The notes below the pieces were generated by a model. The model was not told where the DNA came from. It did not search any database and saw only the letters and a list, made by a program, of their open reading frames with translations. A stretch of 64,000 nucleotides of DNA from an uncultured Desulfovibrio sp. (GTDB lineage Bacteria; Desulfobacterota; Desulfovibrionia; Desulfovibrionales; Desulfovibrionaceae), in assembly GCF_910584445.1 (NCBI RefSeq), contig NZ_CAJUBO010000010.1:1-64000 (forward strand), read 5' to 3'. Position numbers and translations under genes: made by a program. Below are positions 37,001 to 45,038 of the stretch, in pieces; positions within the stretch are counted from its first letter, which is position 1, and every line of letters begins with the position of its first letter.

Positions 37001-38469
37001 CCCCGTTGCCGAAAGAAGCCCCGTTGCCGAAAGAAGTCCCGTTGCCGGAAGAGGCAGGGTCCGATCTGGCGGCCGCTGGCCCGGGTGGGGAGGAACGGGA
37101 GCTTCCGCCGGAATGCCCGGAGGAGACGCCCGCCGTTTCCGGCCTGCCGGGAGAAGAAACGGAAGACGGATCGGCCGGGTCCACGGCGGGCGCGGACACC
37201 GCGCCCGGGGTGGCCTGCGCGCCGACGCCTCCCGATGCCGGGGAAGACGCGGCGCCCGTCTCCGCCCTGAGCGACGGCGCCGGTGCCGGGAGTGGCGAAG
37301 CGGGCGATCCCTTCATGGCATATGCGGTGGAGGTCACGCCGGTTGCGGCGGATGCCGCCGGCGCGTCGTCACCGGCGGCGGACGGCCGTTCCGCTGCGGG
37401 ATCCATGGGGGCGCCGCTGCCGGAAGCCGACCCGGACGCTCCGGCGGACGACGAACGCGCCGGAGAAGACGAAGCAGCGTTGCACGGGCCTACGGTGCCG
37501 CGGGCCGTTCCCCCCGCTTCCACGGCGGGGGACGCTCCCGAGGTTCCGGCGGCCGCCCGCGCGTCGGTCTATGTGAGTCCCGCCCTGTCCAGCCCCGGTG
37601 AATGGGTGGGCGAACCCATGCCCATCGGTTCGCCCGTGCCGCGCCGTCCGAAGCCGGAAACGCCGCGCGACGGCGACCGGCGCCCGGATGCCGCCCGGCA
37701 GGAGCCACGGCATGCCGCACCGGCCGCGCGCGGCGGATATACGAGTCCCAGCGTGCCTGTTCCCGGTGAATGGGTGGGCGAGCCTGTGCCCATTCCCCGC
37801 ACGGAGCGGGCGCAGCCGGATGCCGCCCCGGAAACGGGGGGCGGCGGGTCCGGGGAGGAAGCTCCGGCGCCGTCGTCCGCCGCTGCCGCGGATATGGCGG
37901 GATCGTTCATGGATTTCATCGTCGGCGCCACGCGCGCGGAGGCTCCTGCGACGCCCGCGCCGCAGGCCGGTGCGACTTGCGCCGGGGATCCTCCCCGGCA
38001 GCCGGAGGCTGACGGACAGGCTCCTGCCGGCGGCGTGACGGACTTTGTGGAAACGAGCGTGTCACTGGTGGCCTCCGCCGTTTCCTCGGCGTTTTCCACG
38101 CCGTCGGCCGATGCCGGCGCCGCCGTTCCTGCGGACCCCACTGCCGCCGGGGAGGTCTCTCCGGCGCGGGCGTCCGTCCCCGGCGTCACGTCGCCGGATG
38201 CCGCCATTCTGGAACTGGTGGAGCGTCTGGATGCGGCCATGGCGCAGGCGACCGAGGCCCATGCCGCGGGACGCGGCCGGATGGTGGCGCAGGCGGCCGC
38301 CAGGATAGCGGAGGAGTCGGAAAGTTTCGGCTTCCGCGTGCTCGCGCGCATGGCGCGATGCGTGGAACGGGCCGGCCGCGCCGGAGACATGAACGCGCTC
38401 AGGGACCTGCTCCCCGAGCTGGCGGTGTCCGTGGAGCGCAACCGCATCGCCCTGGCGCAGCGCAAGTAG
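34099..38469 (+). CDS. 7TM sensor, degenerate hybrid histidine-kinase-like protein
   Basis: About 1456 residues. Signal-like N-terminus to about 35; 7TMR-DISM-type extracellular beta domain (about 85-220, VMWLRFTLAPLGAGERPATF); about seven membrane helices (235-425). The dimerisation-like region near 510 (REGALRAPLDDLLREG) lacks the phospho-histidine. The ATPase-like domain keeps one G-box (VTDTGAGAPP, about 667) but has LLLESAV in place of the N-box asparagine. The receiver-like domain (about 730-855) lacks the phospho-aspartate (AVLLVAQGRYAL). A Pro/Ala/Glu-rich region (860-1360) holds two PGEWVGEP repeats. The end resembles an Hpt bundle without histidine. It looks like a signalling scaffold. 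Confidence 0.72.
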   Translation: MTITGMWGSMWRRLLRAAAPGMALVALAGLVFLAVPCRAAEALLPEARPDVRSGARQTVPAPALAAAQTPRATGVRVPQAMVPTRGGEPNLSLMPYLEYLLDESAALDIEEAAAPGRAADYAPLVLEKLPRAEGVMWLRFTLAPLGAGERPATFLLDMGESIPGTPMLYEPERNDLSGALEWRESSPAQRNVLLLPEAGAEPLTCYIRLDGMPGLWFSPMVRTPADAATNWGSLARTAAILALGVVMLLCLLRGLSENGQWRIWTALYVAVALGQALLGMPDAGGNRPGPGQAAATLAPGIALMLLPHVGRHLMRTRERSRSLDFQLLLLSLPGAVLALLPLVPGWAWLDRWLDLWPAATLFFVPTALGAWIMGIGGARRFLLGCLLPPLFVAGGVLGLDFGIPPNLLASAPLWGTALSALLIAATGAPADMPPGTAASASSGPAQDGHEPDGDGIITLEHPLDDPNLRLIPGGHPAAASGTAAPDEADAAEGLKVPLQAAMVTDRARAEAREGALRAPLDDLLREGAALEQCALPPAVRQYAAGMLAAARRMADVLSHADTGGGPGGEGDDAASGVGGGAATAFDLQRLLREAHGAVAPAAEYAGIGLAWYMPPHLGQLYRGDARALGETLGLLLESAVRATRQGAVHLSARRVPESSDPGNILFTVTDTGAGAPPRDRSSLALARAWELAARHGGYVGMEYGPNGTTIAFSLHLEPLEDNAEEMPADARPHVIIVAEDPRQRRELARMLTDLPCRCSEAGSEHEALRRHEADPAVLLVAQGRYALPAAADMVRKFLERAAAAGISGCKVLAVTVDDSQWNLLADSGFTHALLEPVDAEALRQTVRDVMRGARRAEPVPQEKTARASGDSAAAPAAAAVQDAAGAGTEARDPGEDAPPETAPSAAASSVAVAAEDAPAENADAGATAEAAPPAAPEPSMPSAAGDGGMAAGPEDGVVEQETPLPEDAPLPKEAPLPKEVPLPEEAGSDLAAAGPGGEERELPPECPEETPAVSGLPGEETEDGSAGSTAGADTAPGVACAPTPPDAGEDAAPVSALSDGAGAGSGEAGDPFMAYAVEVTPVAADAAGASSPAADGRSAAGSMGAPLPEADPDAPADDERAGEDEAALHGPTVPRAVPPASTAGDAPEVPAAARASVYVSPALSSPGEWVGEPMPIGSPVPRRPKPETPRDGDRRPDAARQEPRHAAPAARGGYTSPSVPVPGEWVGEPVPIPRTERAQPDAAPETGGGGSGEEAPAPSSAAAADMAGSFMDFIVGATRAEAPATPAPQAGATCAGDPPRQPEADGQAPAGGVTDFVETSVSLVASAVSSAFSTPSADAGAAVPADPTAAGEVSPARASVPGVTSPDAAILELVERLDAAMAQATEAHAAGRGRMVAQAAARIAEESESFGFRVLARMARCVERAGRAGDMNALRDLLPELAVSVERNRIALAQRK

Positions 38470-38608
38470 CCGCCGCTGCCGGATACGGGGCGGCCCCGCG
38501 CGTTTCCGGGCTTGCACAAAGCGCCGTGACATGCCAACATATGCGGGCAGGACCCGGGCGGGAATGCGAGCTGCCGAAGCGCCGGGGCGCGAATCGAAAG
38601 GAGGCGTC

Positions 38609-39031
38609 ATGTACAGCAAGGTTCTTTTGCCGGTCAGCGGCAAAACCCACGGCGAACGCTCCCGCAAGGCTCTGGTCAAGGCCATGGGCGTCAGCGCGGG
38701 CGAGATCGTGCTGCTCCATGTTACCGAACCCGTCTCGCAGGTGGTGGGCGGCGAGGCGCACACGGAGCTGCAGCGCGAGGCGGCGGCCAGGGGGCTGACC
38801 CTCCTCTGTCCCATCATCGAGGCGCTGGAAACGGCGGGGGCGGCCTTCCACACGCGCGTGGAGGAAGGCACTCCGGCGGAGACCATCGTACGCGTCGCCG
38901 ATGAGGAAAAGGTGGATCTCATCGTCATGTACACCGATGGCCGCGACGGTCTGGGGGACATGCTGCTCGGCTCCATCACCGAGCGCGTGCTCCGCAATAC
39001 GGGCGTGGACCTGCTGGCGGTGCGCAGCTAG
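38609..39031 (+). CDS. Universal stress protein UspA family
   Basis: The 140-residue protein has the UspA alpha/beta fold: MYSKVLLPVSGKTHGERSRKAL first strand and helix, AGEIVLLHVTEP, then EEKVDLIVMYTDGRDGLGDMLLGSITERVLRNTGVDLLAVR. The G-x2-G-x9-G-S ATP-binding pattern is recognisable. The ATG at 38609 has a strong AAAGGAGG four bases away. It is a single-gene unit with no detectable partner. Confidence 0.92.
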   Translation: MYSKVLLPVSGKTHGERSRKALVKAMGVSAGEIVLLHVTEPVSQVVGGEAHTELQREAAARGLTLLCPIIEALETAGAAFHTRVEEGTPAETIVRVADEEKVDLIVMYTDGRDGLGDMLLGSITERVLRNTGVDLLAVRS

Positions 39032-39154
39032 CGCGGGAGAGCGTTGCCCGCGCCGCCATGCCCGCGGGGCATCCGGGGGCCTGAAACGTTCCGTCGGGCG
39101 GGACGCGCGCCGTTGCGGACAGCTCCCGCGTGCTGAACGTTCCGGGAGGTGTCC

Positions 39155-40585
39155 ATGCTTGTCCTCACAGCGGAGATCCTGCTGTTTCTCGCCGTCCACT
39201 GCCTTTCCTGGGTGGCCGCGGGGCACGCGCTGCTCACCAAGCACGACCCCCGGGCCGCCCTGGGCTGGACGGCATGCGTGCTTCTCTTGCCCCTCATCGG
39301 GCCGCTTCTCTATGTCCTGTTCGGTATCAGCCGCGCGCAAAGCCGGGCCGAAAAAATCATGCGCCGCCAGGCGGCGCACAGCCCGGCCGCGCCGTTTCCC
39401 CCGGCGGCGCCCGGACCGTCCGGGGAAGAGCCGGACATCGGGACGGCGCAAGCCCTGTGCCTTGCGCGCACGGGGCGCAGGCTGACGGGGGTGCCCCTGT
39501 GCGCCGGCAATGCCGTGCGTCCCCTGCAGAACGGCGACGAGGCCTATCCCGCCATGCTCGCGGCCATCGCTGCCGCGCGGTCCCATGTCTTTCTCGCCAC
39601 CTATATCTTCAATGCCGGCAAGGTGGGGCACGCCTTCGTGGAGGCGCTCGCCGCGGCTGCGGCGCGCGGCGTGGACGTGCGTGTCCTCGTGGACGGCGTG
39701 GGCGCCCTCTATTCCTGGCGCAAACCCTGGAAGATGCTCGCGCGGCGCGGCGTGCGGACCGCGCGCTTTCTGCCGCCGGCCCTGCTGCCGCCGAGCCTGA
39801 CCATCAACCTCCGCAATCATCGCAAGGTGCTTATCTGCGATGCCGTGGGCTTCACCGGGGGCATGAACATCGCCGACGGCAACCTGGAAAGCGCGGGACC
39901 CCATCGCATCCAGGACATGCATTTCCGTTGCGAGGGTCCCGTGGTCAGCCAGTTGCGCCATGCCTTCCAGCTCAACTGGAACTTCTGCACGGACGAATAT
40001 GTCCCGCTGCCGCCGCTGCCCGATGCGGAGGCGGGTCCGAGCCGGTGCCGCGTCATCGTGGACGGTCCCGGCAACGACGCGGATGTGCTCAATGACCTGA
40101 TCTGCGGCGCCATCAACGTGGCGCGCGAGCGCGTGCGCATCATGACCCCGTATTTCCTGCCCTCGCATGACCTCATGGCCGCCCTGCGCTCGGCGGGGCA
40201 GCGGGGCGTGGATGTGCGCGTGGTGCTCCCGCAGAAAAACAATCTTCCCTACATGAACTGGGCCACCTGCCGGCTTCTGCCCGGGCTGCTCGCCGCCGGC
40301 GTGCGCGTCTGGTTCCAGCCGCCCCCGTTTGCACACACCAAGCTCCTGGCTGTGGACGACTTTTATACCCAGGTGGGTTCGGCCAATCTGGATGCCCGTT
40401 CCCTGCGCCTGAACTTCGAACTGAACATGGAGGTCTTTGACGCCGCCTTCCAGGCGCGGATCGTGGAATTCATCGACGCCACCATCGGCAGGAGCCGCGA
40501 GCTTGTCCACGACGAGCTTGTGGCCGCGCCCCTGGCGGTCAGGCTGCGTAACGCGGCCTGCTGGCTGTTTTCCCCCTACCTTTGA
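39155..40585 (+). CDS. cls: Cardiolipin synthase
   Basis: The 476-residue membrane enzyme condenses phosphatidylglycerol molecules to cardiolipin. Two N-terminal helices (MLVLTAEILLFLAVHCLSWV and GWTACVLLLPLIGPLLYVLFG) precede two phospholipase-D domains. HKD motif one is HRKVLICDAVGFTGGMN (about 225) and motif two is HTKLLAVDDFYTQVGSANLD (about 393). The ATG at 39155 is chosen over a GTG two codons earlier because GGGAGG then has proper spacing. A palindromic stem with a T-run follows. Confidence 0.93.
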   Translation: MLVLTAEILLFLAVHCLSWVAAGHALLTKHDPRAALGWTACVLLLPLIGPLLYVLFGISRAQSRAEKIMRRQAAHSPAAPFPPAAPGPSGEEPDIGTAQALCLARTGRRLTGVPLCAGNAVRPLQNGDEAYPAMLAAIAAARSHVFLATYIFNAGKVGHAFVEALAAAAARGVDVRVLVDGVGALYSWRKPWKMLARRGVRTARFLPPALLPPSLTINLRNHRKVLICDAVGFTGGMNIADGNLESAGPHRIQDMHFRCEGPVVSQLRHAFQLNWNFCTDEYVPLPPLPDAEAGPSRCRVIVDGPGNDADVLNDLICGAINVARERVRIMTPYFLPSHDLMAALRSAGQRGVDVRVVLPQKNNLPYMNWATCRLLPGLLAAGVRVWFQPPPFAHTKLLAVDDFYTQVGSANLDARSLRLNFELNMEVFDAAFQARIVEFIDATIGRSRELVHDELVAAPLAVRLRNAACWLFSPYL

Positions 40586-40589
40586 GGCA

Positions 40590-40620
40590 GGCGGCGCGCC
40601 GCCCGGCGTGAAGTTTTTTT
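40590..40620 (+). terminator. Likely terminator after cls
   Basis: The palindrome GGCGGCGCGCCGCC (40590-40603) is followed after ten bases by seven Ts (40614-40620). It lies five bases after the cls stop codon. The distance from stem to T-run is longer than ideal. Confidence 0.5.
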
Positions 40621-40943
40621 CGCGCAACGGCCTGGACCGCAACAGGGCGGATTTATTCGCGGAAATTTCCGGGGTCCTGGAAAAGCCTCTTGCTGCGATT
40701 GGAAAAGAGCGCTTTCCATTTCTCCGGTATTCGGGTATGGATGGGAACCCGTCACGAATCCTGCCGTGAACCCGCGCACGCGCCGCCGTCTGCCGGCAGC
40801 GCGGGCGTTGCCCGCGCGGGGCGCGGACTGACGGCGTGTTTCCCGTTCCGGCGGTTCCGGCCGGTTGGCGCCGGGCGGCAGAATTCCGGCAAAACCCCGC
40901 CATGCGGCTGCGCGGCGGCATCCTGAAGCATGGGAGAAAACGC
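40621..40943. other. Intergenic region upstream of the DsrMK-like pair
   Basis: No gene is supported in these 320 bases. A TGGAAA...TTTCCA hairpin occurs around 40700-40718 and several GC-rich dyads follow (for example CGGCAGCGCGGGCGTTGCCCGCGCGG near 40793-40818). The promoter of the following two-gene operon must lie here but shows no obvious consensus. Confidence 0.4.
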
Positions 40944-41885
40944 ATGATGACACTCTTCTACCTCTTGGGCTACCTGGCCGTGCTGGGCTTCATTTGCCTT
41001 GCCGCGCTGAAGATCAGGACCTACCTCAAGGCAAGCCCGCTCCATATCCGCTGGGAGCTGTATCCCATCCCGCATGAAGGGCCAAAAAAGGAAGCCTACG
41101 GCGGCAGCTACATGGAAGAAAAGGACTGGTGGACGAAAAAACGCCATGTGGACCACTGGGGCGACATCAAGGGCATCCTTGTGGAAGTGCTCTGCCTGCA
41201 TGCGACCTATGAGCACAATCCCAAGCTCTGGATCCGCACCTATCCCTTCCATGTGGGCATGTACATGCTCATGGGCGGCACCATCATCCTCGTGTTCGCG
41301 GTCCTGCTCCAGCTGTTCGGCGTTGACCCGCAGGGCGCCTTCATGACCTTTGTCGCCAATGTCATCAATGCGGTCGTCCTGCTGGGCGCCTTCTGCATCG
41401 CGGGCGGCGGCATCGCGCTGATCCTGCGCCGCCGGGAGGATGCGGGCCTCAAGAAGTACACCACGGTGGAGCAGTACATCAATCTGGGTTCCTTTGTCCT
41501 CTTCGGGCTGCTCACGCTCTGCGCCTGGGCGTTCAACCCCTCCTACTACCAGCTGGCGCGGGATTTCATCCACAATCTTTTCACCTTCAACTTCCAGCCG
41601 CTTGGCAGCGCCTGGTTCGTGCTTAACATGCTTGTGGGCTTCTTCCTGATGATCGCCATCCCCGTGACCAATATGGGGCACCTGATCATGAAGTACTTCC
41701 TGTACCATGACATCCGCTGGGGTGACGAAGCCACGGTCTACAGCGACAAGAACAAGAAGATCATCGACGAGATGCTCCAGTACCAGGTGACCTGGGCCGC
41801 CCCGCACATCGCCGGCGACGGCAGCCCCAGGACCTGGGTGGACGTGGCTACCACCAACCCCGCAGCCCCCAAGAACGACGAGTAG
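40944..41885 (+). CDS. Membrane cytochrome b subunit (DsrM/HmcE/TmcC-like)
   Basis: The 313-residue protein has five to six membrane segments and resembles the NarI-type cytochrome b subunits of sulfate-reducer redox complexes. Histidines in or near helices (LCLHATYEHN, YPFHVGMYML, NMGHLIMKYFLYHDIRW) are candidate haem ligands. The ATGATG start at 40944 has GGGAGAAAACGC. It is followed 11 bases later by a CCG-domain iron-sulfur protein, the classic partner. The pair would exchange electrons between the quinone pool and a cytoplasmic acceptor such as DsrC. Which complex it belongs to is not decidable here; only two subunits are present. Confidence 0.75.
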   Translation: MMTLFYLLGYLAVLGFICLAALKIRTYLKASPLHIRWELYPIPHEGPKKEAYGGSYMEEKDWWTKKRHVDHWGDIKGILVEVLCLHATYEHNPKLWIRTYPFHVGMYMLMGGTIILVFAVLLQLFGVDPQGAFMTFVANVINAVVLLGAFCIAGGGIALILRRREDAGLKKYTTVEQYINLGSFVLFGLLTLCAWAFNPSYYQLARDFIHNLFTFNFQPLGSAWFVLNMLVGFFLMIAIPVTNMGHLIMKYFLYHDIRWGDEATVYSDKNKKIIDEMLQYQVTWAAPHIAGDGSPRTWVDVATTNPAAPKNDE

Positions 41886-41896
41886 GGAGTCCCGAC

Positions 41897-43489
41897 ATGA
41901 AAGACAAGCTGTCCCTGAAAGATGTTTCCACCGTTGAAGGGCAGATGGTCAGCATTGACCTCAAGGATCTGCCCGAACTCGCGCTTGACGTGAAGCCCAT
42001 GCCCTGGAAGCCCTTCACCGACGAGCAGAAGGAAAACACGGCCTGCATCCTCGACGATGTGTGCGTGCTCAATATTCCCAAGCCCAAGAATCCCCAGGAA
42101 GAGGAGGAACTGGTCAACAGGTTCCTCACGGGCATGCGCAAGCTCTTCTCCAAGGAGAACAACTGGACGTGCCTGCCCATGCTGGAAAGCAGCATGGAGA
42201 ATTGCGTCCAGTGCAACTCCTGCTCCCAGGCGTGTCATCTCTGGGAAATGTCGGGCGAGAACGAAATGTACCGCCCCAACTACCGCTCCGAGATCTTCCG
42301 CCGCATCTACAAGCAGTATGTGAAGAAGGAGCCGTTCGCCAAGTGGCGCTACGGCGACATGGGACTCAACTGGAAGACCGTGGCGCGCCTGGGCGAACTC
42401 GCCTACCGCTGCAATCTCTGCCGCCGCTGCGCCCAGACCTGCCCCATCGGCGTGGACAACGGACTCATCGCCCGCGAGATCCGCAAGCTCTTCAGCCAGG
42501 AGCTGGGCATCCATCCCCGGGAGCTGCACGAAAAGGGCACCATGAACCAGCTCAAGGTCGGCTCCTCCACCGGCATGACCCCCGATGTCGTCCGCGAAAA
42601 TGTGGAGTTCATCGACGAGGATTATTCCGAGATCACCGGTGTGGGCATCACCACCCCCTTCGACGTGAAGGGCGCGGACATCATGCTGCTGCACAATGCC
42701 GGCGAGATCATGGCCTGGCCGGAGAATATCGCGGCCTTCTCGCTCATCTTCCAGGAGGCGGGACTTTCCTGGACGCTTTCGAGCAAGGCCGTTGCCTATG
42801 ACGGCGTGAACTACGGCGTTTTCTACGATGACGCCCAGCTCGCCCGCATCGCCCTTGACCACATGCTTGCGGCCAAGGAACTCGGCGTCAAGAAGATCGT
42901 CGTCGGCGAGTGCGGCCATGCCCACAAGGCCATCACCGTCGTCGCCGACCGCGTCATCCCCTACGAGTATCAGGTGCCGCGCGAAAGCTGCTACGTCACC
43001 CTGCGCGACATCGTGCTCGGCGGCCGGCTCAAGCTCGATCCGTCGCGCAACGACTTCCCCGTGACCCTGCACGACCCCTGCAATGCCGTGCGCCTCATGG
43101 GCATCGTCAAGCCCCAGCGCGACATCCTGCACAAGATCGCGCCCAAGTTCCGGGAAATGCCCTGCCACGGCGTGGACAACTACTGCTGCGGCGGCGGCTC
43201 CGGCTTCGCCATCATGACGCGCAACAATATCGACGAATGGCGCGGCAATATCTCCGGCCGCAAAAAGCTGTGGCAGATCGGCGAAGCCTTCAAGGAATGC
43301 CTCGGACCCGAGACCAAGAAATACATCTGCGCCCCGTGTTCCAACTGCAAGGGCCAGATCCGCGAGCTTCTGGAGCACAATGACCTGTATTCCAAGAACA
43401 GCTTCGCCTACGGCGGTCTGGTGGAACTCATCGTCAACGCCATGAGCAACGTGGAGCCTGGCTTCATCAAGTGGGAAGGCGACGAGTAG
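41897..43489 (+). CDS. Iron-sulfur protein with CCG domains (DsrK/HdrD-like)
   Basis: The 530-residue protein carries two [4Fe-4S] ferredoxin motifs (CVQCNSCSQACHL at about 104 and CNLCRRCAQTCPIG at about 174). Two CCG-type cysteine regions follow (HDPCNAVRLMG with NYCCGGGSG at about 435, and CAPCSNCKGQ near 480), as in HdrD/DsrK, where they bind a catalytic cluster acting on disulfides. It is cytoplasmic, with no signal. GGGAG precedes the ATG. It forms a two-gene operon with the cytochrome b gene and ends at a strong terminator. Confidence 0.85.
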   Translation: MKDKLSLKDVSTVEGQMVSIDLKDLPELALDVKPMPWKPFTDEQKENTACILDDVCVLNIPKPKNPQEEEELVNRFLTGMRKLFSKENNWTCLPMLESSMENCVQCNSCSQACHLWEMSGENEMYRPNYRSEIFRRIYKQYVKKEPFAKWRYGDMGLNWKTVARLGELAYRCNLCRRCAQTCPIGVDNGLIAREIRKLFSQELGIHPRELHEKGTMNQLKVGSSTGMTPDVVRENVEFIDEDYSEITGVGITTPFDVKGADIMLLHNAGEIMAWPENIAAFSLIFQEAGLSWTLSSKAVAYDGVNYGVFYDDAQLARIALDHMLAAKELGVKKIVVGECGHAHKAITVVADRVIPYEYQVPRESCYVTLRDIVLGGRLKLDPSRNDFPVTLHDPCNAVRLMGIVKPQRDILHKIAPKFREMPCHGVDNYCCGGGSGFAIMTRNNIDEWRGNISGRKKLWQIGEAFKECLGPETKKYICAPCSNCKGQIRELLEHNDLYSKNSFAYGGLVELIVNAMSNVEPGFIKWEGDE

Positions 43490-43510
43490 CCGCTTCGCGA
43501 ACGGACATGC

Positions 43511-43538
43511 AAGGGGGGGCTTCGGCCCCCCTTTTTTT
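43511..43538 (+). terminator. Intrinsic terminator
   Basis: A GGGGGGC-TTCG-GCCCCCC tetraloop hairpin followed by seven Ts lies about 22 bases after the DsrK-like stop codon. Textbook Rho-independent terminator. Confidence 0.95.
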
Positions 43539-43635
43539 GTCGTGGCGCATGTCTTGAGCCGTCTCCGGGAAAAGGCTATGCTGCCGTCTCATCCCCCAGT
43601 TCCCCTCAGCGGGCCTGTGTCCCGGAGGAGTTCCT

Positions 43636-44994
43636 ATGCAGCGCACCCTCATCGTCGATGTCCTTCAGGCCGAAAAACCGGCTGATTCCGTCACCGTGTG
43701 CGGCTGGGTCCGCACCCGGCGCGATGCCAAGGGTTTTTCGTTTGTGGAGCTGAACGATGGCTCCTGCCTTGCCAACCTCCAGTGCATCGTGGATGACGGC
43801 ACCCCGGCGCACGCGGCGCTGGGCGAGTCCAACACCGGCGCGGCGCTCCGCGTGTGGGGGCAGCTCGTGCCCTCACCGGGCAAGGGCCAGAAGTGGGAGC
43901 TGCGCGCGGCCGGGGTGGAGGTGTTCGGCGGGGCCGATCCCGAGACCTTCCCCCTGCAGAAGAAGCGGCATTCGGACGAGTTCCTGCGCGGCATCGCGCA
44001 CCTCAGGCCGCGCACCAACAAGTATGGCGCGGCGTTCCGCATCCGCTCGGAAGCCGGCTTTGCGGTGCACGAGTTTTTCCGTTCGCGGCGCTTCGCCTGG
44101 GTGCACACGCCGGTGCTCACCGGGTCGGACTGCGAGGGCGCGGGCGAGATGTTCCATGTGACGACCCTCGCCCCCGGCGAACAGGGAGAGGACTTTTTCA
44201 ACCGTCCGTGCAGCCTTACGGTTTCGGGCCAGCTGGAGGCCGAGGCCCTTGCCCTGGGGCTTGGCCGCGTCTATACCTTCGGGCCGACCTTCCGCGCGGA
44301 AAATTCCAATACGCCGCGCCATGCCGCGGAATTCTGGATGATCGAGCCTGAAATGGCCTTTGCCGACCTGGAAGACCTCATGGAACTGGGCGAGAGCCTC
44401 ACCCGGCATGTGGTGGAGCAGGTACTCGCGCGTTGCGGCGCGGATGTGGCGCTCTTTGACAGGTTTGTGGAACCCGGGCTGCTGGAGCGGCTCAGGGGGA
44501 TGCTGCGCCAGCCCTTTGCGCGTATCCCGTATGCCGAGGCGGTGCAGATCCTGGCGGACGCGGATGCCGATTTCGCCTATCCGGTGAGTTTCGGCATCGA
44601 TCTCCAGACGGAGCACGAGCGCTACCTGGCCGAAACGCATTTTCAGCGCCCGGTCATCGTCTATGACTATCCGCGCGAGATCAAGGCGTTCTACATGCGG
44701 GCCAATGACGATGGCGAGACCGTGGCGGCCATGGACATGCTGGTGCCGCGCATCGGCGAGCTTATCGGCGGCTCGCAGCGCGAGGAACGCCTGGACCTGC
44801 TGGAAGCGCGCATGGCGGAACTGGGCCAGAAGCCGGAAGATTACTGGTGGTATCTGGACCTGCGCCGCTTCGGCAGCGTGCCGCATGCCGGATTCGGCCT
44901 GGGGTTCGAGCGGCTGCTCATGTTTCTCACGGGCATCAGCAATATCCGCGACGTCATTCCGTTCCCGCGCACTCCGGGAAGCCTGGAGTTTTAG
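43636..44994 (+). CDS. asnS: Asparaginyl-tRNA synthetase
   Basis: This 452-residue class II synthetase charges tRNA-Asn. It has an N-terminal OB-fold anticodon-binding domain (VTVCGWVRTRRDAKGFSFVELNDGSCLANLQ). The catalytic core follows with motif 2-like TFGPTFRAENSNTPRHAAEFWMIEPEMAF and motif 3-like GFGLGFERLLMFLTGISNIRDVIPFPR. GGAGGAGTTCCT precedes the ATG. The TAG stop coincides with TAGAGCGG, the tip sequence of family-3 elements. Confidence 0.95.
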   Translation: MQRTLIVDVLQAEKPADSVTVCGWVRTRRDAKGFSFVELNDGSCLANLQCIVDDGTPAHAALGESNTGAALRVWGQLVPSPGKGQKWELRAAGVEVFGGADPETFPLQKKRHSDEFLRGIAHLRPRTNKYGAAFRIRSEAGFAVHEFFRSRRFAWVHTPVLTGSDCEGAGEMFHVTTLAPGEQGEDFFNRPCSLTVSGQLEAEALALGLGRVYTFGPTFRAENSNTPRHAAEFWMIEPEMAFADLEDLMELGESLTRHVVEQVLARCGADVALFDRFVEPGLLERLRGMLRQPFARIPYAEAVQILADADADFAYPVSFGIDLQTEHERYLAETHFQRPVIVYDYPREIKAFYMRANDDGETVAAMDMLVPRIGELIGGSQREERLDLLEARMAELGQKPEDYWWYLDLRRFGSVPHAGFGLGFERLLMFLTGISNIRDVIPFPRTPGSLEF

Positions 44995-45030
44995 AGCGGT
45001 TCCTTCAGAGAGCGCGCTCCCTGCGCGCAG
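44992..45030 (+). repeat. Possible family-3 element remnant at the asnS stop
   Basis: TAGAGCGGTTCC starts at the asnS stop codon and resembles the family-3 tip (TAGAGCGGTTTGG). A GAGCGCGCTC palindrome and CTGCGCGCAGG follow. The resemblance is short, so this could be coincidence. The argJ ribosome binding site (CAGGAG) lies at its right edge. Confidence 0.35.
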
Positions 45031-45038
45031 GAGCAACC

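Noticed and set aside
36990..37060. Tandem short repeats suggesting a CRISPR-like or minisatellite array
   Set aside because: They are in-frame codon repeats (L-P-K-E-A-P type) within the disordered part of a coding gene.
38399..40945. 848-codon minus-strand open frame opposite uspA and cls
   Set aside because: Antisense shadow; cls motifs are on the other strand.
41738..43378. 546-codon minus-strand frame opposite the DsrK-like gene
   Set aside because: Protein-like in parts, but lacks a ribosome binding site and opposes a gene with clear cluster motifs.
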